Origin: Physcia stellaris
Lineage: Eukaryota > Ascomycota > Lecanoromycetes > Caliciales > Physciaceae
Direction of reading: 5' to 3'
Assembly (NCBI GenBank): GCA_018902385.1
Contig: JABSSW010000057.1
Coordinates: 1-64,000, forward strand
Length of the DNA stretch: 64,000 nucleotides
The stretch's first letter is position 1. The number at the start of each line of letters is the position of its first letter. Both the position numbers and the translations under genes were made by a program. Below, in pieces: positions 1-13,560 of this stretch. Under the pieces are notes generated by a model, which made no database searches, was not told the DNA's origin, and saw only the letters and a program-made list of their open reading frames with translations.

Positions 1-364
1 CAAATTTTTTTGTTTCGCGACAAACGACATGTTCAAAACTCGCAATAAAAAATCTTTATCGAATTTGAACGAAATCAAAATTTCTAAACAACGTGAAACA
101 AATGAATGCTTTGATTTTGCAAATATTAATCTAATTGTCGAATTAAAAATTGTACAAATCTAATGTTTGAAAAATTTATTTTTGATTCGTTTCGTCGTAA
201 ATTGAAGTCGTTTGTTGTAACGATCGCGTGATTTGAAACATGATAATTTACATTGAATGATTGTCAATCAATAACACGAATGAAAAACAAAAATTTTAAA
301 TTGAAAATGTTATTGAAAGCGCAAATCAACAAAAAATTTAAATTATGTCAAACAAAAAGTTCGA

Positions 365-560
365 CAACGCACAACGTATCATTTCTCAACACAACGAATC
401 ATTTTTCAATACAACGAATTATCATTCAACACAGCGCATTATCATTTAACACAACGTATTATCATTATTTAACACAATGCATTATTATCATTCAATATAA
501 CGCATTATTATTATTCAACATAACATATCATTATTCAACACAACGAATCATTTTTTCGAC
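365..560. repeat. AT-rich minisatellite
   Basis: Imperfect tandem units of roughly 22-26 bases are built on the words CACAACG, AATCATT and ATTATCATT. About eight units are visible. The units vary in length and sequence, so it is an old, diverged array. No coding function is evident. Confidence 0.6.
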
Positions 561-1318
561 ACAACGAATTCAAAATTCAAAATTCAAAACACAAACATGT
601 TGACAAAACTAACGAATTCAAAACGAAACGCGATAACAATTCGAAAAATATTTCGAAACAAAATGAATTTTTTATTCGAAAAAACATCGAAAAAATGATG
701 AAATCAATATTGACAAATGCGAACTTTGAACGCATAATTCAAAAATCATCGTCGTGAACGATTTAATCGACGAATTTTTTTTCGAATCAATTTTTTCGAA
801 AATGACGTTTTTCGCGCGAAGAACATCGTGTCGTCATTGTCGACGTAAACAGAAAAAACGCGAAAAAACGTTGTTGACGAAAAAATCGTCGACGTACATC
901 ACGTATCAAATTTCGTGAATTTTGATTATATCGACGAAAACAAACGTCGTTTTTTTGACGTAAACGTATCGAATTTGCGTTCAAACGAATTGAAAAATGA
1001 ATTAATTTTTCTGCTGATCGACGAAACGAACGTTGTCGAAAAAACGCGAATTGAAAACAAAAACAAAAAACGAAAATCGAAACGAAAAAAAAACAACGAA
1101 ACGAACGAAAAACAAAATCAAATCGAAAAATCGAAAAAATGAAAAAAACGAAAAGAAAAAAAAAAAAACGATCGTTCGAAAAATACACGAAATCGTTGCA
1201 ATTCAAAAATCAATCAAATCGATGAAATTTTAGATTTCAAACGATTTACGAATCACGAAAAGAAAAAATCAAAATCGTCAAAAATTGACGTTCGAAACGC
1301 GAAACGACAAAAACAACA

Positions 1319-1515
1319 ACAAACGAGAAATTTTCAAACACAAACGAACGAGCAATAGCAAACGAAAAATTTTCAAACACAAACGAACGAACAACAACAA
1401 ACGAGAAATTTTCAAACACAAACGAGCGAACGACAACAAACGAGAAATTTTCAAACACAAACGAGCGAGCAACATCAAACGAAAAATTTTCAAACACAAA
1501 CGAACGAGCGACATC
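1319..1515. repeat. 39-bp minisatellite, five copies
   Basis: Five head-to-tail copies of a 39-base unit each contain the core GAAATTTTCAAACACAAACG. Because 39 is a multiple of three, the + strand reads as a 13-residue repeat (KREIFKHKR plus four variable residues). The copies differ mainly by A/G at GAG versus GAA, the same substitution class seen across the block. I treat the open frame as a by-product of the unit length, not a gene. Confidence 0.75.
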
Positions 1516-1737
1516 AAAAAACGAAAAAACACGAACGAAAAGCAAATCGAAATCGACGTTTGAAAATCGCGAATGACGAACGAAAAATTGCGACATAACG
1601 ATTGTGCAAAATTAACAACGAACATTTTTCATCAATTTCGTTCGAAAAAAAAATGAAAAAAACGAAATCGTTGCAGAAAAACGACGACAAAACACAAACA
1701 AATTGATATTCATCGACGTCGAAACAACAAACAAAAA

Positions 1738-1876
1738 AAAAAAATTGCAATCAAAACGAAAACAAAACAATGCAATCAAAACGAAAACAAAACAAAAAAA
1801 AAATTGCAATCGAAACGAAAACAAAACAATCAAACAAAAAAAATGCAATCGAAACGAAAACAAAACAAAAACGATT
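1738..1876. repeat. A-rich tandem repeat
   Basis: About four copies of a 30-40 base unit contain TGCAATC followed by AAACGAAAACAAAACAA. The copies differ by runs of A and by one CGA/CAA change. It is a simple A-rich array with no gene. Confidence 0.55.
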
Positions 1877-2379
1877 GTTTCGTGTCAACAACGTTCGTTT
1901 TCAAACGAACGAATTGTTCGACAAAATGAAAACAAAAACGAACGAATACATATCAGACGTGCAATAATCAAACTGACAAAACGAATTTGATGAAAAAAAA
2001 AAAACGACGAAAATTGAGAAAAAAAAATGAAAAAAAAAAAAATGAAAACGACGAAAAAACGAAAAACGAAAAGAAAACGCGCAAAACGAAAACGAAATCA
2101 AAAAGCGAATTCTGAAATCATCAACGTCGACGAGAATAAATTTTGAAATCATGCACATCAACGAAAATGAATTTTGAAATCATGAATGCGTTTTAAAAAA
2201 AAAATTTGCGTAAAATCGAATTCGAAAAAAACGATTATTTCAAATAAAAATTGACGCGATTGTCGCGTCGTGAATTTTCACAAATCAACGAAAATCGTAT
2301 TCACACGACGAAGAATTTTGCAATTGACGAACGAAACACAAAAACGTGAACACATGTACGAAATCAAAATGAAAAATGA

Positions 2380-2480
2380 AAAACGATGAAATGAAAACGA
2401 TTGATGAAATAAAAACAATTGATGAAATAAAAACGATTGATAAAATAAAAACGACTGACGCGATGAAAACAACGAATGAA
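2380..2480. repeat. 18-bp tandem repeat
   Basis: Four to five units of about 18 bases are based on GATGAAATAAAAACGATT, with GACTGACGCG as an irregular unit. The array lies beyond the 3' end of the helicase relic that follows on the - strand. Confidence 0.6.
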
Positions 2481-2899
2481 ATAAAAATGAAAAATGACAT
2501 TAATGATCAATAACGCTCAAATCGCAAACGAAAACTTCAACGAAACGAATTGAAATGACGACAACAAATGAAAATGACAAAATTCGTGCATCGTTAATGT
2601 TGAAAAGTTCGATCGTTGACGTGATTTTTGTTTTTTAATTTTCGTCATGTAACAAAACGTTTTTGATTTTCTATTTCGTTCATCAATCAATCGAAAAAAT
2701 CAATCAATTTTCGTCGTTTTTGCGTTTCGATCGTGAAAACGTTGCATTCGAATATTTATTCATTTTTTTCGTTTTTGAAATTCGTCGTTTCGAAATGAAT
2801 GTCAATTTGATTGACGAACAAAACGTCGAAAAATCGATTGAAATGCACGCGTTCACGAAAACGAATGCAATTGCAATTTTTCGATCAATTTCACGATCA

Positions 2900-4644
2900 T
2901 GCGATACATTTTCACGTTTTTCATTTTATTTTTGTTTTCAATATTTGATTACGTCGAATCAAACGATGTGCGCAAACAAACGTTTTTGCATTTGTTTTCG
3001 AAAAATCGAATGCAAATGTATCAACACGATTAATATTTTCATTATCACGTTTTTGATGTCGCATTTTATTTTTTTTCAAACGTCGAAAATTGTCGATTTT
3101 GTGAAATTTCACATATTCATTGCATCATAATTGCGACAAATAACATTTCATGCATTCGTCGAAATTGATCAATTTTTTGTGTTTTCGCAATCGCGTTTTG
3201 ATTTTTTTGATCGTGTCGTTGAAAAATTCAAACGTTTCGTGAAAACAATGATACATGTAATGTTTCGTTTTTTGATTCGTGAAATAACAATACGCGCATT
3301 TTTTTTGAATTTGTTCGAAAATCGCGCGCAATTGACGAAAACGTTTTTGAATATCGCGTTGTTGTTATTCATAACGTTCGACGATCGAACGATTGATAAA
3401 TTGAAAATCGAATTGAAAAACGTGAACGACGATGAACGAAACGAAAAACGACGAAATCGCGACGACGAAAACAAAAAAAAAAACGAAAATTTTCGTCGTG
3501 AATGAAATGTTGTTGCTCGAAATAAATGACGTGAAAATTGAAAAAAAACAACAATTTGACGCGCGACGACGAAACTAAAAATCGCATTTTTCGCGATGAA
3601 AACGAACGAAACGAACGAAATTGACGACGTCGTGAAAAAAAATTGATCGAAATCGATGAATTGATTTTGTCACGTCAAAACATGAATTTGATTGACGAAA
3701 CGAATGAGAAATTGACAAATTTCGCAAAATTTCTCGTTCGTTTCGCATTTTAAACGATTGTCGCGATCGTCGAAATAACGATTTAAAATGATTCGTTTGC
3801 AAACTCGTTGTCGAAACGATTGCATTCAAATTCGCAAATGCGATTTCATAACGTCGAAAACGATTTTTCGCGACAAAATTCGATTCAAAATCATGATCGT
3901 TTCATTGAATCGATCATTTCGTCTCGTTCGTTCGCTTTTTTGATCGTATTTCAACAAAAATCGAAACGTGTTCAAATGAATGACGTATCGCAAATGCGAC
4001 ACGTCGATTTTTATGTCAAACGCGTTGATCGTCACGAAAATGTTGAATTGCGATTGAATGACGAAACGTTGCAAAACGCAATTTTTGTTTTCGATTTCGT
4101 CGAAATACGCGTCATATTTGATGAAAATCGTTCAAAATTGACAATTCGCGATTCAATTGCAATATATCAGCATTTTTCGTTCGATTTTAATTCGAAACGA
4201 CAACGTTCAATCATAATCAACAATTCGTTTTTTTGATTCGCAAATAATCAAAATCGCGCACGTTACGTACGATAACAAATGTTGATTCGCGTGATGAAAA
4301 CGTTTCGAAAAAATTGAATTTTGACGTTGTCATGCACATTTTTTTTCGAAATCGAATTTTTTTTTTGAAACGACAAAATGACGATTAACATCATCATTGA
4401 AATTTCGAATCGACAAAATTTTTTCAATTTTTGCAAACGAAATCGAAATTGAAAATTGTCGTTCAACACGACGTGACATTCGTCGATGATAATGCAATTC
4501 AGTCGTTTTTGATTTCGAATGCGAATGAAAAAACAAACGAAAAAATCGTTTAAAACGAATTCGAATGTGATCAATATCAATTGAACATCGTTTGACGAAT
4601 TGCGAAAATTTCATTCGCGACAACGAATGTCGACGTGTTAACAT
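2900..4644 (-). pseudogene. Decayed RecQ-like (telomere-linked type) helicase, C-terminal half
   Basis: The - strand at 4,580-4,263 encodes a recognisable helicase segment: a motif II of the form IIIDECHVVLN, then FRFRLQKL, then a MLIVILSF stretch where motif III (normally MLTATLP) is expected. Further along the same strand, at 3,331-3,125, lies a Cys/His segment (CAYC, then HYMYHC, then DECMKCYL). It resembles the CxxC...H...C and CxxCYLPQ region at the C-terminus of fungal RecQ/OrsD-type helicases. Leu to Phe, Pro loss and Ala to Val replacements fit CpY-to-TpY mutation. Frames are interrupted, and the N-terminal part (motif I) is not recognisable, so limits are approximate. Known members of this family often lie near telomeres. 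Confidence 0.6.
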
Positions 4645-7600
4645 TTTCGTCGCAAATTTTGTCGCAATGCGATCAAAAAAACAATTATTTGTGTTTTAAT
4701 TAATTTTTCGTTCACAAACGCACGTTGCGAAATTTACAATGATGATTTCGTCGAAATTGCAAAACGTCGATAGCATGAACAACAAATTTTTTTCAATTTC
4801 GATGAGCATGATGATCAACACGAATTTTTTGACGTAAATGATGACGTGAAACGCGTTTCGTTAGAAAAATCGAAACGTGACATCGAAATTTCGCATCAAC
4901 GTGCGCAATTGCTCGTTCAAATTCAACGAAAACGATTATCGAAATCGTTTGAACACGTTCGCGATCACGTCGTGTGATTCGTTTTCGACGTGTTTGCGTT
5001 TGTTCGAAACGATCGAATTGATTTCAAACATTTCGAAATTCAACATGCGATGTCAATTTTCGTTGACGAAACGATATTTTTGTCGCGTGTTGTTCACGAT
5101 TTCGAATGTTTCGCGAATGTTTCGCGCGTACACGTTTTCGACAACGTGAAAATCGTGATTCGTTTGCAAATTTTTCATTTCGTTTTTTTCATTTTCGTCA
5201 TTTCAGTTTTTTTCGTTTTGTTGATAATGATGATTTTTTTTTTGCGCAAATATTTGCGATTAATAACGATGTTGATATTTCGTCAAAATGTAATCGTCAA
5301 TTTTTGTTCGCACGTTTTTTCGTTGATTTGTTGCATTTTTCGATTGATACGAATCGAATTTCATTTTTGATCATTGACATCGACATATCAAATTTTTCAT
5401 TTTCGAACAAACTTTTTGTTTTTGAAAACAAATTGAATCGTATTTTACGTCGAACGAATCAATCAAACGATTCAAATCAACAACGCGTTCATTTCGCGCG
5501 ACAAATAACGATAAATCATTTTGAAATTGCGATCGATGTTGTAATTTTTGTGATATCGAATAATCAATTTCATTTGAACATTTTCGATTTCGTCGAAACT
5601 GTATTCGTCGACGATGAACAAATTATGTTTTGTTTCGAAATCGAAATTTCATTCACACATGTTCAAAAACTCGAAATCGCGCGCGTTTTGTTTTCAAATT
5701 CATTGCATCAAAATGATCAACAAATCGTGAAATCGATCGATCAAACGAAATCATTCGTGACATTTACGTGAATCGTACATGTCGTTTCGTTCGACGAAAA
5801 TTCGTTTTTCGAGCAAACGTTTTATCAATCACGTTTTTTCGTCGATCGATTACGAATTGCGTTTGTCATGAACGAAATTATGTTCAATGTTTTTTCGCGT
5901 GAAATCGTTTCGTAAAGTCAATCATGAAATGACAAAAAAATCGATTTGTTTGCAATGCATCACGAATTTCAAAATTTCATACGTTTGATCAATCAAATCG
6001 CGTATCATTTTACGCAAATCGTTCATGTGAAATTCGATTTGTTTATATCGAATTTGATTTTTCATTCAATTCACGAAATTTGACGACGTGAAAATGTAAT
6101 GAATTTTCATGTCGTACGCACGACGATCGAATATTCATTGCATCGCGTCGTGATTGTTTCGAATCATGCAATCGTTGATCAATGCAATGTCGTAATTTAT
6201 CAAATTCGACGTTTTTCTCGTGATAAAATCACGAATGTCATGACAATTTTGAAAGATTGTTTGAATAATCATGAAACGAATCATTTTGATGACGTGAAAC
6301 ATGATGAGCGAATATTCATGTGAAATGCGTCATTTTTGCGATTTGACGATCAAAACGATCATAACGCATAACATGAACAATTCGTATTTTTCGTGACGAA
6401 CACGACGTTGAAACAACGCAAAACAAAATCGCAAACACGTCAATTTTAATTCAATCAACGAAATTCATGATATTTTGTCACAAACGAGTTCGTGATTGTT
6501 GTTTTGATCGATCGTCTCGTTGAAAAAATTGAACAAACGATTGATGATGTTTTTCTCGATCAAAAAATCGCGATTGCGTGTTTGTTGCGCGTGTTACATC
6601 ATGACGTCGAAACAACGTTGTTCGATCTCGTCGAATTCGTAAATTGACATTTTTGATTTTTTGATTTTTTGATTAATTTGAATGCGAACGAAAAAAACGA
6701 CGATTTGCTTTCACGAACGTGCGTAATTTTTGAAAGCGTGATCGATCATGTACGTCAACAACGATTCATATTTGATTTAATGAATTTCGTTGCGAATCGT
6801 TTTCACGCACAAATAATATTCGACGTGCATTTTGATCGTTTGTTGAAATTGTCGCAACATTTGTTTCACGATTTTTCACACGATGATCGTCAGCGATTTT
6901 TCATCGACGATAAAAATTTTCACGAAATTCATCAATTTTTGTCGATTCAGTTTTTCGAAATAGCGACGTCAATTCATTTTTTTCAATCAAAACTCGAATT
7001 CGATTTCAATTTCACGACTTTTCACACGTTCGACGAAAACAAAATTCATAACGATACGAACGACACGAATTCGTTGTTTGATTATTGCGAACGCATTCAC
7101 GAAAATCGCATCGTCGTTTGTTTTGTTCAATATTGTCGTTATCGAATTCATTCGAAAAAAATTGTTGTCGTAATTTATTTTAAATATTTGTTGACATCGT
7201 GACATCGAAATTCACGACAATAAATTTTGTTTTGTCGAAACGCGTTTTCGATAATTTTTATGATGTTTAAAACAATGCGTTTTCATATTGATTTTGTTTA
7301 TTATTGTGTAAAAACAAACAAAATTCATTACATATACATAAGTTTGATTATGTATTTTCAATTTATGAATGAATTCGTTCAAATCATAAATAAATTCGAA
7401 AATTTCAATATTTCGAATTACATTCGTGCGAACGAATTGTTTCTGAATCAATTAAATTTGATTTTGAAACAAATTGTGTTTCGAAAAATTCGTAAAAATG
7501 AATGACGACATGTTTTATTTTTACGACATATTCGCATTTGATGCAAATGATTACACGTCATTGCGAAAACACAATCAAATATTTATTCATAATTTGCAAT

Positions 7601-7840
7601 CGTTGATGAAAAATAAAATGACGTAAATATCAAAAAATGTGTAAATTTAAACGACGCGATGTCGCGACGCGATTGACGAAATGTCATTTTAATGATTTTT
7701 ATCATATTTGTCAATTTTTAATGTTTAAATAAATTAATGATAATGAATAAAACGATATTATGAAATTGAAATGATGCAAAAACGTTGAACGTGTCGCGCT
7801 TGAATACGCGATGACAATTCGAAAACAACGATTCGATGTT
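4645..7840. other. Saturated relic DNA, unassigned frames
   Basis: Several open frames of 70-220 codons occur on both strands (for example 5,106-5,771 + and 6,669-7,202 +). None contains Trp and I recognise no family. Since the mutation process rarely makes stops, open length is not evidence of coding. The N-terminal part of the helicase relic on the - strand may extend here, but I could not confirm it. Confidence 0.5.
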
Positions 7841-7879
7841 TGACATTTGTTTTTCAATGTGATGTCAATTATGATCATG

Positions 7880-9410
7880 TTATCAATGTTTAATGCGTCA
7901 ACGCAAATAAAACAATTTGAAAAATGCGTTCGAAAACGTCAAATCAAAACTACAATTAAAATTCAAAAAATAAAATATCGACTCGATGAATCGTTGATTT
8001 ATGAATTTTTTGAAATTTCATTTATGAATTTATCGCGTCGTTTACGAATTTCATAATTGAACGAAATACGACTCGACGTTTGACATGATTTTCGAATGTG
8101 TTGTTCGTCATGATTATGTCATCAATGTTTATTGCGTCAACGCAAATAAAACAATTGAAATAATGCGTTCGATAACGTCAGACGAAAATTACAATTAAAA
8201 TTCAAAAAATAAAAATTCGACTCGATGAATCGTTGATTTATGAATTTGAAAATTCATTTATGAATTTCATGATTGAACGATAATTTTCAATTTTAAACAT
8301 GTGACGTCAACGCGAATAAAAATTTCGAAATAATGCATTCGATAACGTCAAACGAAAACTACAATTAAAATTCAAAAAATAAAAATTCGACTTGATGAAT
8401 CGTTGATTTATGAATTTGAAAATTCATTTATGAATTTCATGTTTGAACGATGATTTTTAATTCATTGATTGTTGCGTCAACGCAAATAAAACAATTTGAA
8501 AAATGCGTTCGAAAACGTCAAACGAAAATTACAATTAAAATTCAAAAAATAAAAAATCGATTCGATGAATCGTTGATTTATGAATTTTTTGAAATTTCAT
8601 TTATGAATTTATCGCGTCGTTTACGAATTTCATAATTAAACGAAATACGATTCGATATTTGACATGATTTTCGAATATGTTATTCGTCATAATTATATTA
8701 TCAATATTTAATGCGTTAACGTAAATAAAACAATCAAAATAATGCGTTCGATAACATTCGATGAAAATTACAATTAAAATTCAAAAAATAAAAAATCGAC
8801 TCGATGAATCGTTGATTTATGAATTTTCTGAAATTTCATTTATGAATTTCATGTTTGAGCGATGATTTTCAGCTCATTGCATGTGACGTCAAGACAAATA
8901 AAAATTTTTGAATGATGCGTTCGATAACATCGAACGAAAATTACAATTAAAATTCAAAAAATAAAAAATCGACTTGATGAATCGTTGATTTATGAATTTA
9001 TCACTACATTTATATGATTGAACGATGACTTTTTATTTATCGCATGTGACATCAACACGAATAGAAATTTCTGAATTGTGCGTTCGATAGCGTCAGACGA
9101 AAATTACAATTAAAATTCAAAAAATAAAAAATCGACTGAATGAATCGTTGATTTATGAATTTACTGTTTCGATTGCGAATCTCATTATTAAACGATGATA
9201 TTCAATTCATTGCATGTGACGTCAACGCAAATAAAACAATCTGAAAAATGCGTTCGAAAGCGTCAAACGAAAATTACAATTAAAATTCAAAAAATAGAAA
9301 ATCGATTCGATGAATCGTTGATTTATGAATTTTTTGAAATTTCATTTATGAATTTATCGCGTCGTTTACGAATTTCATGATCAAACGAAATACGATTCGA
9401 CTGAGCGATC
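7880..9410. repeat. Satellite of about 160-240 bp, eight copies
   Basis: Eight imperfect tandem copies begin near 7,893, 8,131, 8,302, 8,475, 8,712, 8,885, 9,048 and 9,220. Each has GTCAACGCAAATAAAACAAT (or a close variant), then GCGTTCGATAACG, then ACAATTAAAATTCAAAAAAT, then GAATCGTTGATTTATGAATT. Longer copies add a tail with TTTATCGCGTCGTTTACG. The short frames at 7,847, 8,450 and 9,195 are the same longer copy repeated, not genes. The longer copies occur at about 7.9, 8.5, 8.7 and 9.2 kb, with short copies between them. Confidence 0.8.
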
Positions 9411-9439
9411 AAATTCGAATGTCAAACATTCATAAATTT

Positions 9440-10260
9440 GTATGTAGTCAAATGTTCGCAATTGAATATTTAACTGCACGAATGTCACACAAAGTTCGTT
9501 TTGACATCGTTGAATTTCTTTTGTTAAACGTTTCGAATATCAGATTTGACTGTATGAATATTAGAAAATTGTCATTGAAATGATGATTAAACGATGATTC
9601 GATCGAATTTTGCATTCAATATCATTTTTTGCGTTTGTGTGCAATCGAACTTTTGCAATTGTATAATTCAATGCGTTTTTGTCACAACAATTAAATTGTT
9701 GCATCGTTGAATTTTTTTCGTCGAACGTTATAAAAATCAAATCACATATATCAATCATTTGCGTTTTGATTTAATGATGATTGTTGAATTGTGTCATAAA
9801 TTCGAATCAAATTTGAATATCAAAATTTCATGTATGCAATCAAATTTTCGCAATTGAATAACTTTATGCGCATTTGTCACATCATTTTGATTTTTGCATC
9901 GTTAAATCGTTTTCGTTCGACGTTACAAATATCATGTTTTATATATTCAATTGATATTGTGAATGTTTTGTTTATGAATTTTTTGAATGTTCGTTTATGA
10001 AATTTTCTGTTTCGTTTATGAATCTATTGAGCGAAAATTAAAATTTTAATTTCGAAAATCGATTTCATCAAATTGTATGCAATCAATTTTTCGCAATTGA
10101 ATATCTCGATGCGCATTTGTCACACAATTTTGATTTTTACATCGTTGAATTTTTTTCGTCAAACGTTATCGATATTTGATTTTACATAACAAATTCATGT
10201 CGTGAATGTTTTGTTTATGAGCTTTTTTCAAATTTCGTTTATGAATTTTTTGTTCGAGAG
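9440..10260. repeat. Dispersed repeat, four tandem copies (also at 24.9-25.7 kb)
   Basis: A unit of roughly 190-240 bases starts with TTCGCAATTGAATA. It continues with ATGCGCATTTGTCACA, TTTTGATTTTTGCATCGTT, a T-rich stretch and CGAACGTTACAAATAT. Copies begin near 9,453, 9,650, 9,845 and 10,088. The same unit recurs about 15 kb away, so it is a family and not a local duplication. No coding content is seen. Confidence 0.7.
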
Positions 10261-10268
10261 TCAAGATT

Positions 10269-13200
10269 CTAATCTTTACATACAAAATCTCGTTTATGAA
10301 TTCTGATAAACAAACGCATAAAGAATAGTCGAATTTGTTTATTTTGTCGAATTTGTATTGTTAAATAATCGTAAAACGTTGAATTTTCGAGTAAATTTTC
10401 GTAAGATAACAATTGTAAATTCGACGAATGTTGTACGTTGTTTTCGAATATTTCGACGTGAATATTAAGCGTTTTTAATCGTTGATTCATGTCGAATTTC
10501 AACGATACAAATGACAACGCTACAAAATTAATTGTTTTTTTCGAAATAAATGACGAAAACATAAACAACAAACTTTTTTTTGCTTCGATTTCGGTTCGAA
10601 AAAACACATTCGAAACGTTATTTTCGATTGTTTTTATTGATTCGAATTGTGCGTTTGATTTAAACGTTGCTTTTGAATTTTTGAAAAATCGTTGTAACGA
10701 TAATTTTAAATCAAGAACGTTTTCGTTAACATCTCGTGTTAATAACGATGTATTGAAAAATATTTCATTCGACGTTTTTAATTTTTTGTTTGTTGTTGTA
10801 ACGTTGTCGTCGTCGTCGTTTGAATTTGAACGAATACGTTTCGTAATCGAATTTTCGTTTAAATTGAAAAATTCTTGATATTTTTGCAAAATTTCAACGT
10901 TTCGAGTTGTGCATTTTTCGATGTATTTATCAACGTATGTTGATCGCGTCCGTAATGAAATTGATTCGTTTTACGAGAATGATTCGTTTGTATAAGTTGT
11001 ATTGATTCGTCGTTGTCAGAATTCGACGAATCGTTGTCATTGTAATTTGAAATCAAAATTCGTTCACGAATAATATACGTCATAATTTGACGTAACATCG
11101 CGATTCGTAACGACGTTTGAATATAATGTAACGATTTTAATTTAATAAAATCAGACATTGATTCAAATGTGAATGTTTTGTCGTTATTTTCGAATAAATG
11201 AATCGACGACAACGTTTTCGAATCTAAATAACGAATTTGTAAAAATTCGTAAAAAGATTGCACGAACAATAAATAATAAACGATAATTTTTGAAACGCGT
11301 TCGTTACAAAATCGAATATTTTTGCTGTTTTTTCGTTGTTTCGATTGATTTTTGTGATATCGTAAATTAAACATGATTAATTTCGATGTTTCGTCGTAAA
11401 AAACTTCGCGTAAATCCGTATGTAACGAATTTTTGAATTTTGTTTTGATAATTTCTTCGTCACGAGCAAACGCTTCTGTTGTTAAATAAATAACAATTAA
11501 TAACAATTTTAAAAAGTCTTTTCGATGTTGTAAATATATCGAAATTTGATTGTTATTAATTGTTGTATTTTTGCCGTGAAAGAAACGATGAAATTCAGTT
11601 TCTGTTTTGAAAAAACGTCGAATAAGAAATTGTTTCAAATGCGAAAAATCTTGATTTTTCGTGACGTGTTCAACGAAATAAAATTGATTTTTTGTTCGTG
11701 TAAATCGTCATAAATTTCGTTAAGATTAATTGACGTTTCGAGTTCGTTTTTGTCGATTTGTAACAAATTTTCGAATAATTGTCGTTCAAGATCGTCAATT
11801 AATTGATTGAAAAATAATCGTAATTTATTGATTGAAATTTCAACGTTATCGTATCGAAGAATATCGTTAGAAACGTCTGTAATTTTAGAATTTCCAGTTT
11901 CGTTCATCGAGATTTTTCGCGTTAAAGCTCGATAATTTTGTATTGTTTCGAAACAATTTCTTGAATCGTTTGATACGTGTTCGAGTAAATTTTTGTGAAA
12001 AAACGTTGATACGTTGAAATCGTTTTCATCGTTGTTGTTTGCTTGTTCGTTTCGATAATTGACGTATAACATAAAAAAATATCGAAGCATGTAAAGAAGT
12101 TTGCTGCATAATTTTTCGATCATTGACGTTTTAATGAACGTTTTATGAACAGAACTTATTGATTTGCAAATAAAAAACGTGACAACAATACTGTCAAACG
12201 TTGCGTGTTTGTCGAGACGTTTTTGTTCTGTTTTTTGACACAACAATTCAAACGTTAATCGAATAATAGACGTTTTAATTATTTGTTTAAATTCGTTTTG
12301 TTGTTTTTTGTTGTCAATTTCGTTGATTCGAGACAAAAGTTGCGTAATTAATCGAATAGATTGAGCAATTTTCGTTGTAATAATCGATTGCGAATAATTC
12401 GATTTTTCAATTTCGATCGAATAATAAATATAACAAATTAAATCTGCAAACGTCGAATAATAATCTTGAGTTGACGACGTATTTTGCAATTTTTGAAACG
12501 AATTCATTTTTTTGTTATGTAACGCAATATCGATTGCTTTGTCTGTATGTAACAATTGTTTCAATCTGATATCAAATTTTTGAATTAATTCGTTCGATTC
12601 GATTGCAAATTCAAACTTTAATTCGTGTAAACAACGTAATTGTTCGTGTTGTTTCAAGAATTTTGTATTAACAAATTGTATTAAATCGTCAATATTTTTG
12701 TTTTCGAAATATTCGTGAAAATATGATTGTTGTAAAAACAAATTGTATTCTTTGAATTGCGTCGTTTCGTTTCGTTGAATCGATTGCATTTTGATATCGT
12801 TTAATTGTTGATTATATTCGTTGATTTGATTTGTTTCGTCGTTTGTAAATTTTGTTTGTAACGTTGAATTTTGACGTGTATCGTTAATTTGATTGTCGTT
12901 GAATAAAACAGCGAAATATTTTCGATATCGATTTGTTGTAAAGATTTGTGCGTGAATATTCGAATCGTAAAACGATTCTGTTGAATGAGTCGTATTTTTG
13001 AATTTATGTTCTTTGTTACAATGCATACGCATTGTTTTGTTGTTTCGTACGACATACGAACAACTTTTACACGAAAAAGCGTCGTTATATGTGTATAAAA
13101 ACGGAAAAAAATGCTTGAAATTTTTCGAAATTTGAATATCTTTCGTTGAAACAAGTGAATATTTTTTCAATTCGTTGATAATTGTTTTTTTCTCGTTGAA

Positions 13201-13386
13201 AGTTAAATTTCGATGTTGAACGTTAGAATTGAAATGAGTAATCGATTTGTCGTTGTTTTCGTTGTTTATAACGACGTGACATTTTGTACAAAAAACAACT
13301 TTGAATTTTTCATTGTAATAAAGAAAATCGTTAATTTGTTGAACGTTGTCAATAACGTTAGAATTGTTAATATCGTAAAAAGACAT
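10269..13386 (-). pseudogene. OrsD-type zinc-finger plus RecQ-like helicase, decayed
   Basis: From an ATG at 13,386 the - strand is open for 583 codons. Near the N-terminus are two Cys/His clusters of the OrsD (DUF3505) type: FCTKCHVV with a downstream H...H pair, and CKSCSYVV followed by MHCNKEH. The frame changes near 11,690 and again near 10,900. The continuation includes HSRKTNQFHYGR, then a helicase start in which the usual motif I (MGTGAGKSLLF) appears as FRTEIEAKKSLLF, followed by VSLKFDMNQRLKTLN. Homology ends just before motif II at 10,269, where satellite DNA begins. There is no Trp in the long frames and only one Pro in the first. The longer frame upstream of 13,386 is read-through of a microsatellite. 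It is less mutated than the copy at 2.9-4.6 kb, so probably younger. Biochemical role unknown; RecQ-family members are 3'-5' DNA helicases. Confidence 0.7.
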
Positions 13387-13435
13387 TTTCAAAAATTGTT
13401 TTTTTTTAATGAAACAAATAAAAATAAAAACGTAA

Positions 13436-13560
13436 ACAATAAAACAATAAAACAATAAAACAATAAAACAATAAAACAATAAAACAATAAAACAATAAAA
13501 CAATAAAGCAATAAAACAATAAACAATAAACAAAAAACAATAAAACAATATAACAATAAA
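13436..13560. repeat. CAATAAAA octamer microsatellite
   Basis: About ten near-perfect copies of the octamer CAATAAAA are followed by degenerate ones. Read on the - strand it gives the hydrophobic repeat FYCFIVLL, which creates a false N-terminal extension of the helicase relic. Confidence 0.9.

Noticed and set aside
7847-9380. Three near-identical 61-69 codon proteins
   Set aside because: They are copies of a satellite unit; surrounding copies lack the frame.
7880-10260. CRISPR-like array
   Set aside because: Units are 160-240 bases, diverged, with no constant short repeat and unique spacers; the genome is eukaryotic.
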